This document shows positions 14,605-20,097 of a stretch of 20,097 nt of DNA, piece after piece. The translations under genes and the position numbers were made by a program. Position 1 is the stretch's first letter. Each line of letters starts with the position of its first letter. Source of the DNA: Rhodanobacter sp. (lineage in GTDB: Bacteria > Pseudomonadota > Gammaproteobacteria > Xanthomonadales > Rhodanobacteraceae); the NCBI GenBank assembly GCA_026193555.1, contig JAPHUU010000173.1, positions 1 through 20,097 on the forward strand. The letters run 5' to 3'. The notes below the pieces were generated by a model. That model was not told the origin of the DNA, did not search any database, and saw only the letters and a list, made by a program, of their open reading frames with translations.

Positions 14605-15660
14605 ATGACCGACGCCGAAGCCATCGAACGCCTGCGACATATCGGCTGGCGCGGCGACGCCTTGCCGGCGAACGGACTGCGACTGGCCCGCGTGGTCGCC
14701 CAGCATCGGGCCGGCTACGAGCTGCATGACGGGTTGACCCTGTTCGGCGCGCAGCCGGACGGGCACTTCCTAAAGCGCGGTATCGACCCCGGCGAGCGGC
14801 CGATCGTCGGCGATTTCGTCGAAGTGACTGGCGAGACGCCGGTACGAATCGTCACCGTGGCGCCGCGGCGCACGGTGTTGTCGCGCGCGGCCGCGGGTGA
14901 ACGCTACGAGCGCCAGCTGATCGCCAGCAACATCGACTATGTGCTGGTCCTGACCGGGCTGGATGGGGATTTCAATCCGGCGCGGATCGAACGCTATCTG
15001 TCGCTGATCGAGGATTCGGGGGCGCAACCGGTGGTCTTGCTGGGCAAGCTGGACACCCGCGAGGATGCGGCCGCGCAGATCGCCGCGTTGCGCGCGCGCC
15101 TGCCCGACAGCACGCCGATTCATGCGCTGAACAACAAGGATCCGGCCAGCGCCGACTTGCTCGCTGCCTATCTCAAGCCGGGCGACAGCGCGGTGCTGGT
15201 GGGTTCTTCCGGTGCCGGCAAATCCACCCTGACCAACACCTTGCTGGGCACGGCGCGGATGGCCACCGCCGAAGTGCGCCGTCATGACAGCCGCGGTCGC
15301 CACACCACCACCCATCGCGCCCTGCTGCAACTGCCCAGCGGGGGCTGCCTGATCGATACCCCCGGGATGCGCGAACTCAAGCTCACCGGCGAGGAAAACC
15401 TCGACCTGTTCGCCGATATCGAGGCGATTGCCGAGCGCTGCCGCTTTGCCGATTGTGGTCACGGCAGCGAACCGGGCTGTGCGGTGCAGGTGGCGCTCGA
15501 CAATGGTGAGTTGGCCCCCGGTCGCTGGCGCAATTACCTCAAGCTGCACGACGAGCGCGAGGAGCAGGCGGCCACGCTGGAGGCCCGGCTGCGCCGGCAG
15601 CGCGGCGGAAGGCCGATCGACCGGCCGCACGGGCATCGCGGGCGACGCGAGCGGGAGTAG
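14605..15660 (+). CDS. rsgA: Ribosome small-subunit-dependent GTPase RsgA, 351 aa
   Basis: The circularly permuted GTPase order is visible: an OB-fold domain (residues about 25-90), G4 at 147-150, the P-loop GSSGAGKST at 200-208, the Thr-rich switch GRHTTTH near 231-237, G3 DTPG at 251-254, then the C-terminal zinc site Cys279-Cys284-His286-Cys292. RsgA helps late 30S subunit maturation and releases assembly factors in the cytoplasm. The G4 motif reads GKLD instead of the usual N/T-K-x-D, a mild departure. The C-terminus is a basic tail (RRQRGGRPIDR, then HGHRGRRER), which could contact rRNA. A TTG at 14575 would add ten residues without family support, so the ATG at 14605 is preferred. The gene is divergent from alaA and has no same-strand partner close by. 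Confidence 0.94.
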   Translation: MTDAEAIERLRHIGWRGDALPANGLRLARVVAQHRAGYELHDGLTLFGAQPDGHFLKRGIDPGERPIVGDFVEVTGETPVRIVTVAPRRTVLSRAAAGERYERQLIASNIDYVLVLTGLDGDFNPARIERYLSLIEDSGAQPVVLLGKLDTREDAAAQIAALRARLPDSTPIHALNNKDPASADLLAAYLKPGDSAVLVGSSGAGKSTLTNTLLGTARMATAEVRRHDSRGRHTTTHRALLQLPSGGCLIDTPGMRELKLTGEENLDLFADIEAIAERCRFADCGHGSEPGCAVQVALDNGELAPGRWRNYLKLHDEREEQAATLEARLRRQRGGRPIDRPHGHRGRRERE

Positions 15661-15730
15661 CCCCGTTCGCCCGGCCGCCGGACTTGCGTCAGGCAACCAC
15701 ACTCGGACCAGCGCACACAGGGGCCGCATC

Positions 15731-15829
15731 ATGCGTCGATTGTCCTCAGTGTCCACCGTCATCGACAAGCGGGCATTTCCGATCTTCTGGTTTGGATGGC
15801 TGCTGGTCTTCTTCGGGTTCTCCCTGTGA
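15731..15829 (+). pseudogene. N-terminal remnant of a small membrane protein
   Basis: The frame encodes MRRLSSVSTVIDKRAFPIFW and then a hydrophobic FGWLLVFFGFSL before TGA, 32 residues in all. The pattern S-T-x-x-x-K-R-x-F-P-x-x-W-F-G-F resembles the start of hypothetical Xanthomonadales membrane proteins of roughly 170-190 residues. A short piece reading RPAVMFLLT at about 15870-15895 in another frame would fit the continuation of such a protein, so the gene appears broken by frameshift or deletion. A functional single-helix micropeptide cannot be excluded. Confidence 0.4.
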
Positions 15830-15900
15830 GGCTGGCTCCGACCTGAGCACGTCGGTGCCCAGCGACCGGCCGTGATGTTCCTGCTCACCGTTCACACCCT

Positions 15901-16032
15901 CTTCCGCCGCTGTGGCTGCCGCCGTGGATGCAGCACACGCAAGGCCTGGCGGGCAAGCTGGCGTTTTCGCTGTTCGTCAATCGCATCCACATGAACCGGG
16001 TGCAGGAAGACGAGTTGCTCCCGAGCCTGTGA
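15901..16032 (+). pseudogene. Unrecognised C-terminal coding fragment
   Basis: An open frame reads LPPLWLPPWMQHTQGLAGKL and continues with FSLFVNRIHMNRVQEDELLP to a TGA at 16030-16032. Its composition looks protein-like and codon positions are GC-rich, but the frame is closed upstream by a TGA at 15844-15846 and only a 34-residue ATG-started peptide (from 15928) is possible. It reads like the C-terminus of a lost gene. I do not recognise the family. Confidence 0.3.
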
Positions 16033-16173
16033 TGACGACGTGCCGCGGCTGGCGGCGCTCCGGTGCACACCGCGCGGATGCTAATATTGCGCCAGCCATC
16101 TGCATGTGAGTCCGGCCGACCCGGGGCCGACAGGCTGCTGGCAAACGAACCCTCCCCGACCAAAGCACATCCC

Positions 16174-18459
16174 ATGTCCCTTCCCGAAGAACTCCGCCTT
16201 GCCGCGCTTGAGTATCACCGCCATCCGCGCCCGGGCAAGATCAAGGTCACCCCGACCACCTCGCTGCTGACCCAGCGCGACCTGTCGCTGGCGTATTCGC
16301 CCGGGGTCGCCGCGGCCTGCGATGCGATCGTCGAGGATCCGGCTTCGGCCGCCCACTACACCGCGCGATCCAATCTGGTGGCGGTGATCACCAACGGCAC
16401 TGCGGTGCTGGGCCTGGGCAACATCGGGCCGCTGGCGGCCAAGCCGGTGATGGAAGGCAAGGGCGTGCTGTTCCAGAAGTTCGCCGGCATCGACGTGTTC
16501 GACATCGAGATCAGCGAAAACGACCCGGACAAGCTGGTCGACATCATCGCCTCGATGGAGCCGACTTTCGGCGGCATCAACCTGGAAGACATCAAGGCGC
16601 CGGAATGCTTCATCGTCGAACGCAAGCTGCGCGAGCGGATGAAGATTCCGGTGTTTCACGACGATCAGCACGGCACCGCGATCATCGTCGGCGCAGCGGT
16701 GCTCAATGCGCTGGAGGTGGTGGGCAAGAACATCGGCGAGGTCAGGCTCGCCACCGCCGGCGCCGGTGCGGCGGGTATCGCCTGCCTCGACATGCTGGTG
16801 GCGCTGGGGCTGAAGCCGGAAAACATCCTCGCCTATGACCGCGAGGGCGTGCTGTATACCGGTCGCGACCATCTCGACCCGGACAAGCTGCGCTACGCGC
16901 GCGACACCAGCAAGCGCACCCTGGCCGAGATCGTCGACGGCGCCGATGTGTTCCTCGGCCTTTCCGCCGGCGGCATCCTGAAGCCGGAAATGGTCGCGAC
17001 GATGGCCGCCAGGCCGGTGATCCTGGCGCTGGCCAATCCCAATTCCGAGATCATGCCGGAGGATGCCAAGCAGGTCCGCCCGGATTGCATCATCGCCACC
17101 GGCCGTTCGGACTACCCGAACCAGGTCAACAACGCGCTGTGCTTTCCGTACATCTTCCGTGGTGCGCTGGACGTCGGCGCCACTGTCATCAACGAGGCGA
17201 TGAAGCTGGCCTGCGTACGCGCGATCGCCGCGCTGGCGCGGATGGAGGCTTCCGACTTGGGTGGGTATGGCGGTGAGGTGCCCTCGTTTGGTCCCGAATA
17301 CCTGATCCCGCGGCCGTTCGACCCGCGCCTGCTGGTGATGCTGGCTCCGGCCGTGGCGCAGGCCGCGATGGATTCGGGCGTGGCCACGCGCCCGATCGCC
17401 GACATGGACGCGTATCGCGAAAAGCTCGGCCAGTTCATCTACCGCACCGGCATGCTGATGAAGCCGGTGTATGAGCGCGCGCGTGCCGACCAGAAGCGCG
17501 TCGCCTACGCCGAGGGTGAGGAGGAGATCGTTTTGCAGGCGGTACAGACGGTGATCGACGAGCATCTGGCGCGGCCGATCCTGATCGGCCGCCCCGACGT
17601 GATCGAGAGTCGTATCAAGCGGCTGGGTCTGCGCATGCGCGCCGGGGTGGATTTCGACCTGACCAACATCAACGACGATCCGCGCTTCAATGATTACTGG
17701 CAGCAGTATCACGCCCTGACCGAGCGCCGCGGCGTCACTCCGGCCGCGGCCAAGAACCTGCTGCGTTCGCGCCCCAGCCTGATTGCCGCGATGATGGTCG
17801 AACGCGGCGAAGCGGATGCGATGATCTGCGGTCTGGTCGGTCGCTACCACAAGAAACTGGGCTATTTGCGCAGCGTGTTCGACCTCGATCCGGGGATCCA
17901 GTGCACCTCGGCGATGAGTGGCGTGATCAACGACAGGGGTGCCTGGTTCTTCCTCGACACCCACGTGCAGTGCGAGCCCACCGCCGAGCAGATCGCCGAG
18001 GCCACGATGCAGGCCAGTTATCGCCTCAAGCGCTTCGGCGTCGAGCCGAAGGTGGCGCTGCTGTCGCACTCCAATTACGGCAGTCACGACAATCCCAGCG
18101 CCGCCAAGATGCGCAAGGTCTGGCAGATCCTCAGGGCTCGCGCGCCGAAGCTGGAGATGGACGGCGAAATGCAGGCCGACACCGCCTGGGACGAGGCGTT
18201 GCGCCAGCGCATGTTCCCGCACACCACGCTCAGCGGCCGCGCCAACCTGTACGTGATGCCGAATCTGGATGCGGCCAACATCGCCTACAACATGGTGCGG
18301 GTAATGACGGACGGCGTGGCGATCGGTCCGATCCTGATGGGGTTGGACAAGTCGGCGCATATCCTGACCCCGGCCTCGAGTGCGCGGCGCGTGGTCAACA
18401 TGACCGCCGTGGCGGCGGTCGACGCGCAAATTCGCGCGGAAAAAGCTCCGCGCGGATGA
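16174..18459 (+). CDS. maeB: NADP-dependent malic enzyme with C-terminal phosphotransacetylase-like domain (MaeB type), 761 aa
   Basis: Residues about 1-165 form the malic enzyme N-terminal domain: catalytic Tyr41 in AYSPGV, Lys96 in [19 protein letters not shown], and metal ligands Glu138-Asp139 and Asp163-Asp164 (FHDDQHGTA). The dinucleotide-binding motif GAGAAG is at 196-201, and the domain continues to about 415 ([12 protein letters not shown]). Residues about 430-755 are a phosphate acetyltransferase-like domain that in MaeB proteins acts in allosteric control, for example by acetyl-CoA, rather than as an active transferase. The enzyme decarboxylates malate to pyruvate and makes NADPH. 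The ATG at 16174 begins [22 protein letters not shown], exactly where family members begin; longer in-frame starts add unrelated sequence. aceE follows 146 bp downstream on the same strand. Confidence 0.96.
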   Translation: MSLPEELRLAALEYHRHPRPGKIKVTPTTSLLTQRDLSLAYSPGVAAACDAIVEDPASAAHYTARSNLVAVITNGTAVLGLGNIGPLAAKPVMEGKGVLFQKFAGIDVFDIEISENDPDKLVDIIASMEPTFGGINLEDIKAPECFIVERKLRERMKIPVFHDDQHGTAIIVGAAVLNALEVVGKNIGEVRLATAGAGAAGIACLDMLVALGLKPENILAYDREGVLYTGRDHLDPDKLRYARDTSKRTLAEIVDGADVFLGLSAGGILKPEMVATMAARPVILALANPNSEIMPEDAKQVRPDCIIATGRSDYPNQVNNALCFPYIFRGALDVGATVINEAMKLACVRAIAALARMEASDLGGYGGEVPSFGPEYLIPRPFDPRLLVMLAPAVAQAAMDSGVATRPIADMDAYREKLGQFIYRTGMLMKPVYERARADQKRVAYAEGEEEIVLQAVQTVIDEHLARPILIGRPDVIESRIKRLGLRMRAGVDFDLTNINDDPRFNDYWQQYHALTERRGVTPAAAKNLLRSRPSLIAAMMVERGEADAMICGLVGRYHKKLGYLRSVFDLDPGIQCTSAMSGVINDRGAWFFLDTHVQCEPTAEQIAEATMQASYRLKRFGVEPKVALLSHSNYGSHDNPSAAKMRKVWQILRARAPKLEMDGEMQADTAWDEALRQRMFPHTTLSGRANLYVMPNLDAANIAYNMVRVMTDGVAIGPILMGLDKSAHILTPASSARRVVNMTAVAAVDAQIRAEKAPRG

Positions 18460-18471
18460 CTGGTTGCGCAT

Positions 18472-18499
18472 GACGTCCATGCGCTTGCGCATGGACGTC
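18472..18499. repeat. Perfect 13-bp inverted repeat between maeB and aceE
   Basis: The arms gacgtccatgcgc (18472-18484) and gcgcatggacgtc (18487-18499) are perfectly complementary around TT. The transcript would fold into a very stable hairpin 12 bases after the maeB stop. There is no T-run after it (catttggcgg). It may stop or attenuate maeB transcription with Rho, protect the maeB 3' end, or be a copy of a dispersed palindromic repeat. A weaker 8-bp hairpin (18433-18440 with 18447-18454) lies just before it inside the maeB coding end. Confidence 0.7.
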
Positions 18500-18502
18500 C
18501 AT

Positions 18503-18532
18503 TTGGCGGCTGCCGAGCCTGACCGCTAAACT
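18503..18532 (+). promoter_or_regulatory. Weak candidate promoter of aceE
   Basis: TTGGCG (18503-18508) and TAAACT (18527-18532) are separated by 18 bases, each matching four of six consensus positions. The start point would be about 18539, giving a leader of about 66 nt. It lies directly after the inverted repeat, which would fit an independent promoter, but the match is modest. Confidence 0.3.
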
Positions 18533-18605
18533 CAAGAATTGTCGCGTTGCAACCCGGGCCGCGCGAACTACTTTCAGGCACGCCACAGGCGTTGCGGAGA
18601 ATTTC

Positions 18606-20097
18606 ATGGATCAGCTCGACGATATCCTCAATCAGGACATCGACCCCACCGAAACCCGCGAGTGGACCGACTCGCTCAATGCGGTGATTCAGCACGACGG
18701 TACCGAGCGTGCCCATTTCCTGTTGGAACGGATGGTCGATTCGACCCGCCGTTCGGGTGGCTACCTGCCGTTCGATCCGACCACTGAATACGTCAACACC
18801 ATTGCGCCCGGCAACGAGGCGAAGTGCCCCGGCGACGCGGCGATGGAATGGCGGATCCGTACCCTGATCCGCTGGAATGCGATGGCGATGGTAGTGCGCG
18901 CCAACCGCAAGCCGGGCGAACTGGGCGGCCACATCGCCAGCTTCTCATCGTCGGCGACGCTGTACGACGTGGGCTTCAACCATTTCTGGCGCGCACCGAG
19001 CGCCGATCATCCGGGCGACCTGGTGCTGCATCAGGGCCATTCCAGCCCCGGCGTCTACGCGCGCTCGTTCCTCGAAGGTCGCCTGGCCGAGGACCAGCTC
19101 GACCTGTTCCGGATGGAGGTGGTCGGCAAGGGCCGCTCGCTGTCCTCGTATCCGCATCCGTGGTTGATGCCGGACTACTGGCAGGTGCCGACGGTGTCGA
19201 TGGGCCTTGGCCCGATCCAGGCGATCTACCAGGCGCAGTTCTTCAAGTATCTGGAGCATCGCGGCCTGGTGCCCAAGAGCGATCGCAAGATCTGGTGCTT
19301 CCTCGGCGATGGCGAGACCGACGAGCCGGAGTCGCTGGGCGCGATCTCGCTGGCCGGCCGCGAGGGCCTGGACAACCTGATCTTCGTGATCAACTGCAAC
19401 CTGCAGCGGCTGGACGGTCCGGTGCGCGGCAACGGCAAGATCATCCAGGAACTGGAAGGAGTGTTCCGCGGCGGTGGCTGGAACACCATCAAGCTGGTCT
19501 GGGGCAGCTACTGGGATCCACTCCTGGCGCGCGACCACAAGGGTGTGCTGCGCAAGCTGATGATGGAAACCGTCGACGGCGAATACCAGGCCTACAAGGC
19601 GTTCGGCGGCGCATTCACGCGCGAGCACTTCTTCGGCAAGTACCCGGAGACGCGCGAGATGGTCGCCAACCTCAGCGACGACGACATCTGGCGTTTGAAC
19701 CGCGGCGGCCACGATCCGCACAAGGTGTATGCGGCGTACCATGCGGCGTCCAACACCAAGGGCATGCCGACCGTGATCCTGGCCAAGACGGTCAAGGGTT
19801 ACGGCATGGGTTCGGCCGGCGAATCGCAGAATCCGACCCACCAGCAGAAGAAGCTGGACGAGGATTCAGTGCGCTACTTCCGCGACCGCTTCCAGATTCC
19901 GATTCCCGACGACAAGCTCAAGGACGTGCCGTACTACCACCCGGGCAAGGACTCGCCGGAGGTGCAGTACATGCTCGAGCGTCGCCAGGCGCTCGGCGGC
20001 GCCCTGCCGCAGCGTCGGCGCAAGGCCGAGGCCAAGCTGAAGGCACCGGAACTGGCCGCGTTCGAACAGATCACCAAGGGCACCGGCGAGCGCGAGA
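18606..20097 (+). CDS. aceE: Pyruvate dehydrogenase E1 component, homodimeric type (3' end outside window)
   Basis: The first 497 residues are visible and the frame is open at the window edge. The sequence follows the AceE family closely: DIDPTETREWTDSLNAVI, GGYLPFDPTTEYVNTI, NRKPGELGGHIASFSS with His109, QGHSSPGVYARSFLEGRL with His145, and the thiamine-diphosphate-binding motif from GDGETDEPESLGAIS (234 on) to NCN at 263-265 (INCNLQRLDGPVRGNGKI). The full family length is about 890 residues, so a little over half is present. It decarboxylates pyruvate and acetylates the lipoyl groups of AceF in the cytoplasmic pyruvate dehydrogenase complex. The ATG at 18606 has GGAG at 18596-18599. aceF and lpd commonly follow, but are beyond the window. 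It shares the pyruvate node and strand with maeB. Confidence 0.97.
   Translation, partial: MDQLDDILNQDIDPTETREWTDSLNAVIQHDGTERAHFLLERMVDSTRRSGGYLPFDPTTEYVNTIAPGNEAKCPGDAAMEWRIRTLIRWNAMAMVVRANRKPGELGGHIASFSSSATLYDVGFNHFWRAPSADHPGDLVLHQGHSSPGVYARSFLEGRLAEDQLDLFRMEVVGKGRSLSSYPHPWLMPDYWQVPTVSMGLGPIQAIYQAQFFKYLEHRGLVPKSDRKIWCFLGDGETDEPESLGAISLAGREGLDNLIFVINCNLQRLDGPVRGNGKIIQELEGVFRGGGWNTIKLVWGSYWDPLLARDHKGVLRKLMMETVDGEYQAYKAFGGAFTREHFFGKYPETREMVANLSDDDIWRLNRGGHDPHKVYAAYHAASNTKGMPTVILAKTVKGYGMGSAGESQNPTHQQKKLDEDSVRYFRDRFQIPIPDDKLKDVPYYHPGKDSPEVQYMLERRQALGGALPQRRRKAEAKLKAPELAAFEQITKGTGERE

Larger units (their letters stand above)
15661..16173. other. 513-bp intergenic region with decayed coding fragments
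   Basis: No intact gene of normal length is present. Two fragments are listed separately (15731-15829 and 15901-16032). The rest shows no promoter pair, repeat or terminator I would defend; there is no Shine-Dalgarno sequence just before the maeB ATG. Confidence 0.5.

Noticed and set aside
14770..15888. 372-codon minus-strand frame opposite rsgA
   Set aside because: It covers the GTPase motifs and zinc site of rsgA in antisense and has low-complexity Ala/Gly/Gln/His-rich translation.
16081..18492. 803-codon open frame on the minus strand opposite maeB
   Set aside because: It is the antisense shadow of a well-identified malic enzyme. Its translation is rich in His, Arg, Asp, Gln and Val in a pattern typical of GC-rich antisense frames, with no family resemblance.
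18945..19841. 298-codon minus-strand frame opposite aceE
   Set aside because: Antisense shadow of a highly conserved pyruvate dehydrogenase segment.
1..20097. CRISPR arrays, tRNA/rRNA genes, prophage, toxin-antitoxin or defence modules
   Set aside because: I saw no regularly spaced direct repeats, no tRNA- or rRNA-like sequence, no phage structural genes and no recognisable defence proteins.

Overview
The window is GC-rich DNA with densely packed genes, long open antisense frames (a by-product of GC-rich codon use) and mostly ordinary housekeeping or accessory genes. The gene set suggests a gammaproteobacterium of the Xanthomonadales, probably Rhodanobacteraceae (Rhodanobacter/Dyella-like): an Oar-type TonB-dependent receptor near a TPR-sulfotransferase, a glutaredoxin fused to a rhodanese domain, a short AMP nucleosidase, and homodimeric pyruvate dehydrogenase E1. 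The lineage is inferred from family resemblance, not from a search.

Layout. 1-3730: the C-terminal part of signal peptide peptidase SppA, a small lipoprotein (minus), a tropinone-reductase-like SDR (plus), a DegV-family protein (minus) and an AMP nucleosidase (plus). 3731-7274: a 479-bp leader with a possible promoter, a 1002-residue TonB-dependent receptor, and a strong intrinsic terminator with a UUCG loop. 7275-8144: an intergenic scar holding a frameshifted IS3-family transposase remnant. 8145-9764: a TPR-sulfotransferase (minus). 9881-12384: a three-domain glutaredoxin / cysteine-less HesB-like / rhodanese protein (minus), divergent from a tetR-SDR pair whose promoter is framed by two operator-like palindromes; the second palindrome covers the start codon. 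12508-14435: an alanine aminotransferase (alaA-like, TTG start) followed by an SGNH/GDSL hydrolase (GTG start), both minus. 14605-15660: the ribosome assembly GTPase RsgA. 15661-16173: an intergenic region with decayed coding fragments. 16174-20097: NADP-malic enzyme MaeB, then the start of aceE, which runs off the window.

How the genes relate. maeB and aceE both act at the pyruvate/acetyl-CoA node and lie on the same strand, separated by a perfect 13-bp inverted repeat. alaA also makes or uses pyruvate, but lies apart from them on the other strand. The tetR-SDR pair overlaps by ATGA and should be co-transcribed and autoregulated. I found no phage, CRISPR, toxin-antitoxin pair, tRNA or rRNA. 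The most unusual items are the tetR operator/leaderless start, the degenerate middle domain of the glutaredoxin fusion, and the receptor/sulfotransferase neighbourhood interrupted by a dead transposase.
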